Below, one piece after another: positions 10,469 to 21,517 of a DNA stretch of 64,000 bases (within the stretch, counting starts at the first letter, position 1; every line of letters begins with the position of its first letter). The position numbers and the translations under genes are program-made. The notes under the pieces are model-generated. The model was not told the origin of the DNA. It searched no databases and saw only the letters and a program-made list of their open reading frames with translations. This stretch comes from Neofusicoccum parvum (taxonomy: Eukaryota > Ascomycota > Dothideomycetes > Botryosphaeriales > Botryosphaeriaceae): positions 62,001-126,000 of the forward strand of contig CP087216.1 of NCBI GenBank assembly GCA_020912385.1. Direction: 5' to 3'.

Positions 10469-11617
10469 TCAATCAAAATTGAGTGACACGCTGGCCGAAC
10501 AAATGTTATCCTTCAGCTTGTCCTCCACATTCTTCAATTCCTCCTCTATGTGGTCCCGCAACTCGTCCTTGACCAAAAGCATTTGCTCCTCTATCCTCAG
10601 CTCCGTCTGCTCGCTTGTCTCGTCCCGCAGATCATCCAAATCGATGTGCGTCGCCGTTTCCTCCCTGAGCTGCTCTGCCACTTGGTCAATTCGCTTCTCG
10701 AGCCTCTCTTCCAGCATCACAAGGCGATCCTGCATCTCCTGTCGCATCTCACTTCTGAATCCATCAAAGGCTTTCTTGCACAGCAGGGCGACGTGTTCTT
10801 CCAGAGCAAGCTTCTGTGCATCCAGATCGTCAGGAGCTGGGCCGAGTTTGGCCTTTTTAAAACGGGGGCTTTGGGTGGGTGAGTCAGACAGCCCGGTGGC
10901 TCTGCGTCTGGACCCTTCAGCCAAAACGGGCGGCGGTGACAGGGCGAGCTCATCGTATGATGGCGGGCTGTCAGCTGGTGCGGGTACGTGCAATTCAGCC
11001 CCTTCCACCATCTCAGCGCCGCTCCCGCCATGGAGACTTGCCATGTCGAGCTGACTGGCAATGGACCGCAGGCCTCTGTCACGAGCCAGGTTGCACAGGG
11101 ACGTCAAGCGTTGTCGAGGGAGGTGCTTGCTGGGGAAGTACAGGGTGAGCTCGGTCACCTGGGCAAGGGATTGCAGCATGTTCAATATGTTGCCTGACGT
11201 GGCTGTTGCCGGAGCGAGAGAGGTTGCGGCCGGAACGACGAGGACAGGAGGTTTGGCGAGGGTGAAGTGAAGGCGTGCGATGCGATCGGACGAGGAGCAC
11301 ACATTTGCCTGCACCAACCCCCGGCGCACAGGCTCCGGGACGGTTGCGTCTGCGCCGGGCCGGCCATCGAGGCTGAGGATGCGGTCTGGAAGAATGAACA
11401 CGAAGATGTTTGTTTTCTTGGGGCACGCTTTCAGGGCGACAGGAACGCGGAGCTTGAAAAACGCGGCACGCTCGGACTCCTCGAACCGGATCTCGAGGGC
11501 GGCCTGGCAAGACGGCTTGGGATGCCGATGGCCGAGGAAGGCGGCGGCATTCTGGTCGGGACAGTGCCACTCGGCGAAGGCGGGCGCGAAGGGGACGGGT
11601 CGCGTGGGGTCGGGCAT
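10469..11617 (-). CDS. Conserved fungal protein with C-terminal coiled coil
   Basis: From the ATG at 11617 the frame encodes 382 residues without introns. The N-terminal 200 residues form a compact-looking domain (ALEIRFEESERAAFFKLRVP, TNIFVFILPDRILSL, ARLHFTLAKPP). A low-complexity linker with PPSYDELALSPPP and a basic stretch (PRFKKAKLG) follows, and then about 110 residues of heptad-rich, charged sequence (from LALEEHVALLC to the end) that should form a coiled coil. I do not recognise a catalytic motif; the protein may be nuclear or a scaffold. The open frame continues upstream to 11968, but that part is Ala/Gly/Arg-rich and looks like untranslated leader, so it was left out. Confidence 0.72.
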   Translation of the reverse strand: MPDPTRPVPFAPAFAEWHCPDQNAAAFLGHRHPKPSCQAALEIRFEESERAAFFKLRVPVALKACPKKTNIFVFILPDRILSLDGRPGADATVPEPVRRGLVQANVCSSSDRIARLHFTLAKPPVLVVPAATSLAPATATSGNILNMLQSLAQVTELTLYFPSKHLPRQRLTSLCNLARDRGLRSIASQLDMASLHGGSGAEMVEGAELHVPAPADSPPSYDELALSPPPVLAEGSRRRATGLSDSPTQSPRFKKAKLGPAPDDLDAQKLALEEHVALLCKKAFDGFRSEMRQEMQDRLVMLEERLEKRIDQVAEQLREETATHIDLDDLRDETSEQTELRIEEQMLLVKDELRDHIEEELKNVEDKLKDNICSASVSLNFD

Positions 11618-12828
11618 ATATACAGATCTGCGAGAAGAACCAGTCAGCAGCAGTCGCGGACGGAGTAGATTCCCCTGCGCAGTTTTCATGCGCAGGAAGC
11701 CCGCCCACCCAGGCTTTGCGGGCGTGTTCCAGCCCGGAGCAGCCTTGGCTCCCAGCGCCCACGCCGGCAAACCAGAGCGGCGCGCAGCGGCGGCCACAGA
11801 GACGCAGACGGTAACCGAAGTCCCTACAGACCCCAGGGTGCTCGGAAGAGAGCAGAGCCTGGCAGGCTGGCCTGCTTGCGAGCATCCGCAGCCCCCAGCG
11901 CGCCGTCCAGCAGCACAGCTCGGCTGCTCGGACGAGGCCGAGCACCTATGGAGCAGCCCGATACCCACCCCACCACCCTCCGGGCTCTTGGATTGAGCAG
12001 CCCTGGCTCAGTGCGGACCGAGGAGTTGTTCTGTACCACATGCGGAGAGAAGCCGCTGGGCGGGCTGCGGCTCGGCAGGAGAAGCTGCGTGCGTGCGGCG
12101 ACGCGAGACGGCCGTGGGGCGATGCGACAGACGGTGCGACGGAGGTTGGAGCGATGAGGTGAAGCAGGTGAAGCGGGTGAAGCGGAGGCGGACGAGGTTG
12201 GGGCTTGGCTTCGTCGCGCCGCGGCCCGTGCACAGGCACGTGCCTCCGCGTCTCGCGTCGCGTCTCGCCAGCGCCGTTGCCATCGCGTCCGTGCGTCGCC
12301 CGGCCGCGTCGTTCCTCCGTCCCATCGCCATCACACTCGCTCACCCGTCATCTCAAACGGGGTCGGTCAATGGAACGCTTCGCAGAGTCTGTTTGTCATT
12401 CTCTGCAGCATGGAGTGCGCTGCGCCTGCGCCTGTCTCGTAACCTCAATCCGTCTCGCTCCCACCCGTACAGACACGGGTACTCCGGCACTTTGTATCAA
12501 CAACGGACAGGTGACGGCGGGGAAGACACCAGCAGCTACCCCACAACTTCTTTGTTCCACGCCATCAGCTCACCCGGACGACGCCAGCTGCGCCAGATCC
12601 GCGCACGGCTCCAGGAAGCGGAGGGTTTCAGAGCTGGTCCAGTGATCCAGGATAAACTGAAGCTGAAATGCTGCCGTGCCGAGATCCACCTTCTGGTGTC
12701 CCGTCTGGTTGTAAGCTCGACTGTCGCTGTATGGTATGAGCTCGCACATGCCACCAGCTAGGGATGCTGCTCTTTGCCGAACCGCCGGTCGACTTGCCGT
12801 TGGAAACCAGATCAGGCGGTTATCCGTG
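11618..12828. other. GC-rich intergenic region, no gene supported
   Basis: About 1.2 kb holding the upstream region of the coiled-coil gene and the 3' flank of the next regulator gene. Open frames occur in several phases because of high GC; none carries a domain or repeat. Confidence 0.45.
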
Positions 12829-14627
12829 TCATGGGCGGTTAAAATCAGCAGGCCCCTCAACGCTTGGCAGGTTTTGAGTAGCGCGTGTATGTACGGCCGG
12901 CATCCTCCCACTGAGCAGCTTGCATGTATACAGGATTCCCAGATCACTCCAAAGCCCTGCCTTTTTCGGCTGACGATAGTCCTGGATATCATACAGCGCT
13001 TCCTTGATCCACTCGCGCTGCTTAGAGTCAGCTGCCTCGAACGAGACAATCAGCGGTATGACGAGATAGATGCATTGAAGCGGTTTGGCTCGTCGGGCAA
13101 AGCTGCAAGATAGCCATATGCGACGACTCCACTCAATGTTGCTTTCCCCAAACGTCGGATCCGGGACTGCACCGACCGGTGTCACCAGCTGTTCTACTAT
13201 CCGGTTGATCGAGATGCTGGCCATGGCATGGTGGATGAAGAGCCGCGCCACATCATGCCCCGAGAACTCGTACACCCACGGAAATGGCGATGTTCCGTCA
13301 TTTGGGGCCTCGATGATGTCTCCACGCTGCCTGAGCTGGCTGATGACCACAAGGTCGATATTTTGGAGCCCCTGCGCGACTTCGATTGCTTGGAGAAGGA
13401 GGCCGGGCTCCGATGGCGCTCCGGAAATGCCTTCGTGGATGCGACGCAAAGACTTGACCACGCCGGGCCAATGCAGCATCTGCATCTGCAGCCTGTGCTG
13501 GTATCGAACAATGTCATCTTTGACAATGCCGTTATTCAGCGCAGCATCGAATATCTGCACCCATTCCGGATATGTCAAGAACGGGTCGCGGTCATTAAAA
13601 ATGCAGAATTGTACCTGTGTTGCGTCAGTCATCGGCATCCGTGAAGCAGAGTGGCGCGATTGCATACTAGAAGACCACCTGCCTCGATGCACAGAAGCAT
13701 CTCAAATTCGTCATCCGACTGTGGTAGGCCGCGGCCTTTCATGCATGCATAAATGCCGCCCGCATGCGTGACCCCAAAGTCCATTCTTCCCGCCGCGCCA
13801 AAGGCACCCTTCGATTTGTCAGCGTCGCTCCACGCCTCCAAAGCTAAGTTCTCACCTCCGTCTTCTGCAGGAGCCCTGTTGCCGCAAGTGTATTCGCCAA
13901 ATACCGTTCCTGGGGGTCATCCAGCGCTCTCTGCAGACTTCGCAGCGCTTTCCCGTAACAGCCCGGGTCGATCAAAGACTCCGGCTCCTCTCGGCGCAGC
14001 AGCGCGTCATGCGCAAACAGGAGGCACTCGGTGGCGTCCTGCAGGGCGACGCTCTCAGCAAGCCGCGGCGGGAACTGACATATGCTGGGCCCAACGAATC
14101 GGAGATCATGCCCCGTCCCCTTGCTTGACACTAGCAGTGACACCAGCCTAGCCACGAGCAAGTCGACTCTACCGCCAGGAACCGGTGTCGCCACATGTGG
14201 TTGTTGGGCTTGCTGTTGGCAAATGCGCATCCTGTGGTAACTGCCGCCCTCCAGGAATTGCCTCGACCTGAGGTCCAATACCACACCACCGGAAGTCGGC
14301 ATGTTGGCGTCGATATCCTCTCCAGCTTGTCTGCCATCCTGAGCAGAGCTTCTGCTGCTGCTGCAACCATTGTTGTTGTCGACGAACTTGAGCAGCGACC
14401 GCGGCGGCCCGGAGCATTCGCGCCCCGCTCGGGAACAAGCTCCGCACGTGGGCCATGCTTCATCGCACTACGGGTGGTACACCAAACAAGTAAGCATTGA
14501 CAGCAGAGCAACGCGAATCGTGGACTGGACAGCCGACGGGGAGAGCGGGCTTGATAATTTCTCTGCCTACCTTGACTTTGCGGGATTTGCAGTACGTGCA
14601 CCTCAGGCTTTTCGGCACGCCGACCAT
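12829..14627 (-). CDS. Zn2Cys6 transcription factor with fungal-specific domain (PF11951-like)
   Basis: Four exons (14627-14571, 14467-13856, 13808-13668, 13614-12829), all phase 0, give 531 residues. Exon 1 plus exon 2 build the zinc cluster: RCTYCKSRKVK joined to CDEAWPTCGACSRAGREC, spacing C-x2-C-x6-C-x6-C-x2-C-x6-C near residues 10-37. The second intron uses a less common AAG acceptor after a GCTGAC branch point. The C-terminal region (CIEAGGLLVQFCIFNDRDPFLTYPEW, then LVIPLIVSFEAADSKQREWI) fits the fungal-specific transcription factor domain PF11951. It is expected to act in the nucleus; the target genes are unknown. An alternative C terminus using a different frame at 12570-13049 cannot be fully excluded. 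Confidence 0.8.
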
Positions 14628-15743
14628 GGCAATGTCTCAATCAAGCAGTCGGTGCTGCGGAGCTGCGGGGAGGGCGCCCTTTCTCGAAAGCGTGGCGTGG
14701 GAGAGTATTACCGTTTATGGTGGGTTGTTGCGCGGTGAGCCTCCAACTTTCGAGGTGGGGGTGTCACGTTGCCTTGGCCCCCACCGTCCCGTCACAGGCT
14801 GGCGGCGCGCGCTGTGCCGCAGAGCGGTGCTTGGCGCAGCATCGCGCTTAATCAGAAAACTGACGGCCCAGTATGTAGTCTCGCTATTAGAGAGACCAAT
14901 GATGCTTTGACTGCATCTCGTGCCTTGCGTGGGAACGCCACAGAGCAAGCGGGCTGCTGAACGAAGCCATCACTGCAGTTACCCGGCGAAAGTTGACACT
15001 ACACCGCCATCGGCACTCCAGAAGACACGACCAATGCAGAACATCGCAGACATCGATCAAGAAGGGATGATGACGGTGGAAGAACATTGATAGGGAGCCA
15101 GGTCACTACCTACAGAAGCCGCCCAGTGTTAGCAAGTGCGTACCTACGTGTCGGCCGAGGTAGAACTTCGGGCATGCAATCGGTGTGCGGATTGGTAATA
15201 CGGGCATAACCTACCTGCCTTATTCCTTGATCAGTGTAAATGAAGTCAATATTTGCTAAGAGACTTGACTATATACAGACGGTATGACGCAGCTAAGTAC
15301 TGTGACCGAGGGAGGCAAGTATCTCATCGCCCAAAGGTGTCCCAAATATTGAACATGCTTCCTGAACTATAAGACACATATGGACCCGAGTGATTAGTAT
15401 CTGGGCTGTAATAGCATGGCATTTGCACGGAAATCTATGTTTGTCTCTTGCTGCACAAGGAGTTGACCAAAAATGGCATCATCGATCGCAAAGATCCAAG
15501 CATCACCTCACGCCATATGCAGTATACCAAGACCGATAGCCAGCTTGGCTCAACCCACTGGCCCATCGCACTAGGTTTAAATAATATTGTACACGCGTCT
15601 ATGTACCCCTAACAGATCTCAGGGACTATAAAAGCTTGCTTAGAGTACCCATCAAGGAGTGTCATCATTCAGTGAGCCCATCACACTCGCTTTGAGGATC
15701 ATTCCTACAATCTCCTACGTCCTACCGTACCTAGCCCTTCCAA
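14628..15743. other. Intergenic region before the alcohol dehydrogenase
   Basis: About 1.1 kb shared by divergent upstream regions of the regulator (minus) and dehydrogenase (plus). A TATAAAAG box at about 15627, some 115 bases before the dehydrogenase ATG, is a plausible core promoter. No gene is seen. Confidence 0.45.
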
Positions 15744-17028
15744 ATGGCCTTTAACGTGTCCTCGAACGCCACGATGCGTGGCGTTGTCTACCAAGGAGTG
15801 CCTTTCGAGATGGTCGTCCAGGACCTACCGATGCCAACGATTGGGAACCAGACTGACGCCATCGTCCGCATCACCACGTCGGCCATCTGCGGTTCTGATC
15901 TTCATGTCTACCGTGGCGTTAATGGAGGAACTCCTCCATGGAACATGGTAAGATACGCTCTCACAACGTACAAGCAAGAACTGTGCTTACAACTCCGCCC
16001 ACCAGGGTCACGAGGCTCTCGGCTACATCTCCGAGATTGGAAGTGCCGTTTCATCCCTTTCAGTTGGTGATTACGTTGTTATTCCCGACACCGCCAACCA
16101 CGGTCATCTCGAACTGGAGCCGACATCCTTGGATTTCTTCGGCAACGGCGCGGTTCTGTCCGAGGGTCTTCAGTGTAAGTAAAGATTGCCCGGCTTTGTC
16201 TCTACTGATTTGCAGAGGTTTCCAAAGCAAGTCTCTTCTAAAGAACACCAGCTGATAGCGTTCATAGCCGAGTACGCGCGTGTCCGATTCGCCGACGACA
16301 ACCTCATTCCGATCCCCTTGACACCCGAAACTACCAACAGGTCCATCGAACAGGACTACCTCACGATATCAGACATCTTTGGCACGGCGTGGACATCCCT
16401 TGACTATGCTGGGTTTGAGCCAGGAGATACTGTAGCCGTCTTCGGTGCTGGACCAGTAGGACTCCTCGTTGCTTACTCCGCTCTGCTCCGCGGCGCTTCG
16501 CGTGTCTACTCCGTCGACCACGTTCAGATGCGTCTCGAGCGCGCGGCTTCGATTGGCGCTATCCCCATCGACTTCACGGCCGATGCGGTGACGCAGATCC
16601 TCGAGCACGAACCCAACGGCGTGATGCGGTCGGTCGATGCCGTGGGCATGGAGGCCGTCAACAGCAACCTCGAGCACGAGGATGGAATCGTCATCACGCA
16701 GATGATCGCCGTCACGCATCTCGCGGGCGGCATCGGTATTCCAGGTGTCTACTCCACGCAGGAAAACTCGCCGGGAGCGCCGCTTGGGAGCACTCTCAGC
16801 CCCAACATTTCCATCTCCATGTCGGACTTTTTCAGCAAGGGGTTGTCGATGAGGAGCGGGGCTGTCGACCCGAAGCTTGTGGCTCCCGAGTTGGTTAGCT
16901 TGATCAGTAGTGGCAAGGCGCAGCCGGGGTTTATCAAGTCTGCCGAGATAAGCATCGAGGAGGCACCTGAGTACTACGCCAGATTCAACCGCCAGGAGGA
17001 GCTGAAGGTCTACATCCATTTTGATTGA
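15744..17028 (+). CDS. Zinc-type alcohol/formaldehyde dehydrogenase-like protein (MDR superfamily)
   Basis: Three exons (15744-15947, 16006-16174, 16268-17028) encode 377 residues. The catalytic-zinc motif ICGSDLHVYRG is near residue 50 and GHEALGYISEIG begins directly after the first intron. A Rossmann motif VAVFGAGPVGLLVAYSALLRGASRVYSVD binds NAD(P). The C-terminal half resembles glutathione-independent formaldehyde dehydrogenases. The segment between GDYVVIP and GLQ lacks the four-cysteine structural zinc lobe, so only one zinc is expected. The last intron, about 93 nt with a TAG acceptor, joins GLQ to SEYARVRFADDN. It is a soluble oxidoreductase; the substrate is unknown. No operon-like partner is adjacent. 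Confidence 0.82.
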
Positions 17029-18809
17029 AACGTTGACACTGAGTAATCTACTCGGGAAATCCGTAGAGTTCGGCGATAGCCTTGGCCAGCTCTGTAGTAA
17101 GCATGAGAAAATAGAACAGAAGCCGGTATGAAATGCCTTAGGTGTAGGCCATCTGTGTCCGATCTTCGAGTGAGTACCCGGGTTCAGTAGAGCACCTGTG
17201 ACATCACAGGACTACGCTCTGATAGAGCTTTCTGTGAGCGCTGTATCGTGTAGAGAACCATTGCTCCTGGACCGGACTTTTCCTCGAAAAATATCGTCTG
17301 GAATGATGCGTTCGCAGAAATGCAGTGCCAATAGTCTCAGCTTGCCTTTCGCAGTTTCATATCATGAGGCAGGTCCAGGGTCTGAATTATAGGCGCGAAG
17401 AAATTGGGGTACATGGAGAACAAATAGATTCTATTTCATTGGTGGGCTTTTCCACACCCTTCTCAATGCGGCATAGTATCCGCCTCGGATCTTCCGATTG
17501 CCCTTGCCTGGCTGAAGGAGCACGAGCGCTTACTGGCTCCGTTGAAGATCACCCCTGCGCAAGCCGATGGTTGTTTGCTATTCCGCTGTGCATGGCAAAC
17601 CTTGTCAGCACGATTTTGGGTTTGTTCGAGCCGCGCTTCCCCGGATCGCCAACAGCGATGCCCTGTCCGCAGCCTCACTGCTGGCGCCAATAGGTGCAGG
17701 CTGTGCGTACGTGTCTGCCGTCGTTCATACCTCGGCACACCTTAATCTCAAGGGGCAGTGCAACCCATGCTGTACGGATTAGCTCCTGGAGAATTCCTGC
17801 TGCTTACCGTGGTGTGCGCCAGGGGCTGAGAACACATCGCGGCCAGCCTAAAGGAGTCGCCAGCCGCGTTGGGCGCCAAGGAGAAATCATTCACAGCGCC
17901 TTTAGAGCCTGGATTGAGCTCCTACGATAACGAGCCGTGTATAGTGCTTACTCGAAGGAGATCTTTGGGTGGCAGATCGCACGAGCCCGTGCAACCAGAG
18001 AACGATCGACACGGCGATGCCTCAGCCGCAGATAGTCACAGAGGGCCGCGTACGTATGGCACCCCGGCGATCCGATCCAGATTTCTCTCCCAGATCAAGG
18101 CATGTTCCTGGCTGCGCGCCACATGCTGCCTGCGCCCATCACGTCCATGTTCACGGTCCCTGTGAGGATGAAACGCTGGTCGAGAATCCCGGTGCTTTGT
18201 GGCGTCTGTCTGTAAACCCCGCACTGTCCTCTCGGTCCGTCTGGCGCCGCTTCCGTCAAGACGCGTCCCTTCCGCCCTGCATCCTTTCCGTTTACAGCGC
18301 CAGGGCTATAGGGTGACCAGATTGTAGCAATCGTGCTTTCCGCCCACAGGTCGCAGGCGACTGCTCAATTGAAAACAGATTTCTCGCCTGTGTTCTCTTT
18401 CCAAGGAACGCATAAATGGGTAGGTGTCAAATAACGGCTGTTAACTCCGCGTTAATGACAGGAAAGCTTAAATCGAAAAAGACTTCTGAGCTTTACCGCG
18501 CCAATCTGACCCGCCACATCTGTTAGGGTAGCACGTCTGTCCGTGGGAGCCTATTCCATGTTGGAGGGTTGTGGCGCTACACAGTTCGCGCCGTTTCAAG
18601 CCACCACCTAAATCCTAGCCTCCCTTGCACCCACAGACCACAGCTCCGGCGGCCGGGTCATGGGAGATCAGCTTCCGCGCAGGCTTGATGAATCGTACTT
18701 AAACAGACCCCGGCAAGCACCGCCTCCAGACGCGCTACCTGCAGAATTCAGTTCTTAATCCCCTGGACTCCGTTCGAAAGTCGCCGAGTCAACGCCCACA
18801 GCCTCCAGC
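17029..18809. other. Long gene-free interval
   Basis: About 1.8 kb between two plus-strand genes. Several open frames of 60-115 codons occur but none has hydrophobic, domain or splice features that would support it. I see no repeats or RNA gene. Confidence 0.45.
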
Positions 18810-20176
18810 ATGTATGAGGTCGGCCTCAACAATGTTCCATGGTTCCCGAACCATGGCGTGCAGATTGGGGTGACCGTGGGATACCTTGTTGCTCTCCCCA
18901 TCATGAGCATTATGCTTTACTCGCGTTTTCCCCCTGTCAAGACGTGTCGCGAGATCATCCGCGTATGTGCACCCTGGCTCTGGCCCTCTCTCGTGTCCAT
19001 CACTGATCGTCTCTCGCGTAGTGGAGGATGCCATACTCCAAGATCACCATCCTCATTGCTCTATTCGCAAGCTGGTGCTACATCTTTGTCGGCGGTGTGC
19101 TTAATCTTGGCGTCGGGCTAAGTCAGAGCGTTACCGAATGCTCGCGAGGCATTTTCTTGTGTACGTGGTTCTACACGACCACGAAACTTGGTGTTTATTT
19201 ATTGTGCGCAGCCAGATTTCTCCCTGTCACGCCATGGCTAACAGTCCTGCAGCCTCATGGAGCGAGCCTTCATCGTCCGGGGAGGTGGAATCCGTCTGCA
19301 GTCTTGGCATTACCGGTTCAACTTTTTTCTCATCGCTTGCTGGATCGTTGTATTCGTGCTGCTTGAGGTAAATCCCACGTCTTGGCTGTAGTCGCTCCGT
19401 GCTAACCTTCGACAAAGACTGGCCGTATTTTCGCTCTTCGGGAAGACGGCGTCTGCACCTTTGGCTGGCAATGGTGGGCCCTCATTCCGCTGATGTCACT
19501 CGATGTCTTTGTGAACTGTGAGTCTATCGTCCAGATCTCTTTTGTCGTTCCAGTTTCTAATTGTCGACACAGTGTACCTGCTCGCCATGTTTGTTATTCC
19601 TCTTTTCAAGAACCAGTTCATAAACCACAAGCTTCGCCGTCTTGCCATCAAGTCCCTCTGGACGTCCGTCGGATCTGTCCTCGCGACAATGATAAACCTT
19701 GTCATGCTGATCATGATCGATGCACCTGGCTGGCTGTGTCTCGGGTCCTGCGGCATTGACATTTTTGCCAATGCCTTGCTCCTATTCTACGTACGTGTTC
19801 AGCGGGGCGCACTCTTCTCTGCCGTTGCTAATCTGATCTCTTCTAGATGACTGCCACACTGCGCGCCGATGACAAGGAAGCACATGCAGCATGGACCATC
19901 AACGGATTCCACCACACGGATTCGCGGGCCTCGGGGTCGCGAAGTGCACGGGGACCTGGTAACACCGGCGGCTCCAAGGATCAGTGGACCTCAAAGATTG
20001 GGTCGCACGTTGACGACACAGAGTACGAGCTCAGCGAAAACAACGCTGGAGGGATCACAACGACCGTCCAGGCTCACCGGGCCGCGAGTGAGCCGAGCAT
20101 CGGGGACAACGACAGCGACAGAGAGATTCTGACGCCGTCGGGTATACACGTGAGCCATCGGGTAGATTTCACATAA
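18810..20176 (+). CDS. Multi-pass (about seven-helix) membrane protein, receptor-like
   Basis: Six exons (18810-18962, 19022-19203, 19253-19367, 19418-19517, 19573-19790, 19847-20176) join in phase to give 365 residues. Hydrophobic helices are evident at VGYLVALPIMSIML, ITILIALFASWCYIFV, LCTWFYTTTKLGVYLFL, FNFFLIACWIVVFVLL, WWALIPLMSLDVFVNLYLLAMFVIPLF, VLATMINLVMLIMI and IDIFANALLLFY. A hydrophilic tail of about 100 residues rich in Ser, Thr, Gly and Asp follows. The helix count and the cytoplasm-like tail resemble fungal GPCR-type proteins, but I do not recognise the subfamily. Its 3' end lies about 385 bases from the 3' end of the peptide precursor gene, with which it converges. It could sense something, but that is speculation. 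Confidence 0.72.
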
Positions 20177-20560
20177 CAGAAAGGACTTCTAGCGCTTTAA
20201 AACAGCATTCGACTCGTGTGAAGGCCTAGTGTTGCCTGCTCTGTGGTGCTGGTCGCCCAGTTTGAAGCGGGAGATTTTGATAGAAAACACCATGTGTTCT
20301 CTCGTGAGCCCGGTTAAATTCGACACCGTACATACAATTCTCTGTATCATTCCACAGAACACACTCCATATGGATATTCCAGCAGTCTAGTATAAATCAC
20401 AATTTGAGCCAGTGCTTGCAGAGAGTTCAATCACGGTTTGGATGAAAATGATTCAGATTGCTCGTCTTCTAGATTATCGTAACTCTTTACATACATGAGA
20501 TCAGGTCCGATAGCACCCCGACCATGTTCCTTGGTGTCGTAAGGCTGTCACTCATGTCTC
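20177..20560. other. Convergent gap between the membrane protein and the peptide precursor
   Basis: About 385 bases, AT-richer than the coding flanks, between two converging 3' ends. No gene or repeat seen. Confidence 0.4.
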
Positions 20561-21185
20561 TCAGAAGACAAAGCGCACCTGCGGATCAGCCTCGGGCTCC
20601 GCGTCCGCCAGCGCCTCCCTCGCAAAGACAAACCTGACCTGAGGGTCCGCCTCGGGCTCCGCGTCCGCCTCGGCGTCGCGCGCAAACACGAAGCGCACCT
20701 GCGGATCGGCCTCGGCCTCAGCCTCAGCCTCAGCCTCGCGGACGAAGACGAAACGGACCTGCGGGTCGGCCTCCGCGACGGCCTCCGCGTCCGCCTCGCG
20801 CGCGAACACGAAGCGCACCTGCGGGTCGGCCTCAGGCTCGGGCGCCGCGTCGGCCTCGGCGTCGCGGACGAACACGAAGCGCACCTGCGGGTCGGCCTCA
20901 GGGCTGGCGGCCGCGTCCCGCTTGAAGACGAAGCGGACCTGCGGGTCGGCCTCGGCGTCGGCCTCGGCGACGGGGTCGCGACGGAAGACGAAGCGCACTT
21001 GCGGGCTGGCGTCGCGCAGCTGGAGGTCGCTGATGATGTCGCCGCGCTTGGTGGTGTTGACTGCGAGCGGAGGTTAGAAACAAGAACTCAATGAGGAAGT
21101 CGCTGTGCAAACCGGGAAGCGCAGAGGCGGTCGTCAGGAGGGAAGCGACGCTGAGAAGCTGAGAGAAGAGAGTTGAGAAATGCAT
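20561..21185 (-). CDS. Secreted ribosomal-peptide precursor with eight QVRFVF cores
   Basis: Two exons (21185-21113, 21060-20561; intron GTTTGC...CTAACC...GCAG) encode 190 residues. A signal peptide (MHFSTLFSQLLSVASLLTTASA) is followed by a short leader with a TKR site at 28-30. Then the hexapeptide QVRFVF occurs eight times, at residues 45, 65, 83, 105, 125, 145, 165 and 185, the last copy forming the C terminus. Each internal copy is followed by two residues ending in Arg (RR, KR, VR, AR, VR, AR, AR) and then an acidic spacer of 10-14 residues. Every spacer splits exactly into X-Ala or X-Pro dipeptides, as expected for Kex2 plus dipeptidyl-aminopeptidase maturation. Four UstYa-type genes follow, which makes a dikaritin-like modified cyclic peptide the leading idea. 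An unmodified secreted peptide signal is the main alternative. Confidence 0.88.
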
Positions 21186-21297
21186 CTTGAAGACTCGGTT
21201 GAGGCGCCGCTGGATCTGCTTGAGAAGTCCTGGTTGGTGTTGATGTTTGATTGAGTGTATTGTTGATGTTTTCGACCTTGATATCTACCTGGAAATG

Positions 21298-21306
21298 TCC
21301 GAATTA
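21298..21306 (+). promoter_or_regulatory. Cluster motif TCCGAATTA, copy 1
   Basis: The 9-mer lies 113 bp upstream of the precursor ATG and 212 bp upstream of the first UstYa ATG. The same 9-mer recurs in the other two promoter regions of the cluster. Confidence 0.5.
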
Positions 21307-21336
21307 GTTACTCAGATGATGTTGTGGTGGTTATTC

Positions 21337-21352
21337 CCGAATTGGCGTTCGG
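21337..21352. promoter_or_regulatory. CCG-N10-CGG inverted repeat, candidate Zn2Cys6 operator
   Basis: CCGAA and TTCGG arms flank a 6-bp centre, an everted/inverted CCG...CGG arrangement typical of dimeric zinc-cluster regulators. It sits midway between the two divergent genes. Confidence 0.4.
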
Positions 21353-21517
21353 TGTTAAAGAATTGGTGCAAGAGAATGTCCGTCGGATGATAAACATTCT
21401 CGGAAGTTTTCCATTTGTTGCTAATTGATGTGAGAGAGTCTGTATCTTCTACATCTTTCTCATTTCTCTCTTGGCCCTCGACATCCTCCCGCGCTGCCTC
21501 GTCGTTGATGGTAAGCC

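Larger units (their letters stand above)
21186..21517. promoter_or_regulatory. Bidirectional promoter of the precursor and first UstYa gene
   Basis: A 332-bp interval between the divergent start codons of the precursor (minus) and the first UstYa gene (plus). It contains TCCGAATTA at 21298-21306 and the palindrome CCGAATTGGCGTTCGG at 21337-21352, both with CCG/CGG half-sites of the type bound by Zn2Cys6 regulators. Co-transcription of the two genes from this region is inferred. Confidence 0.6.

Noticed and set aside
12570..13049. Additional 3' exon of the Zn2Cys6 gene ending at 12829
   Set aside because: No splice pair of normal size joins it in phase; the frame ending at 12829 already completes the domain.
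20561..21185. Alpha-type mating pheromone precursor
   Set aside because: The layout (signal peptide, repeats, X-Ala spacers) is similar, but QVRFVF lacks the Trp/Cys pattern of ascomycete alpha pheromones and the gene sits with UstYa-type genes. Not fully excluded.
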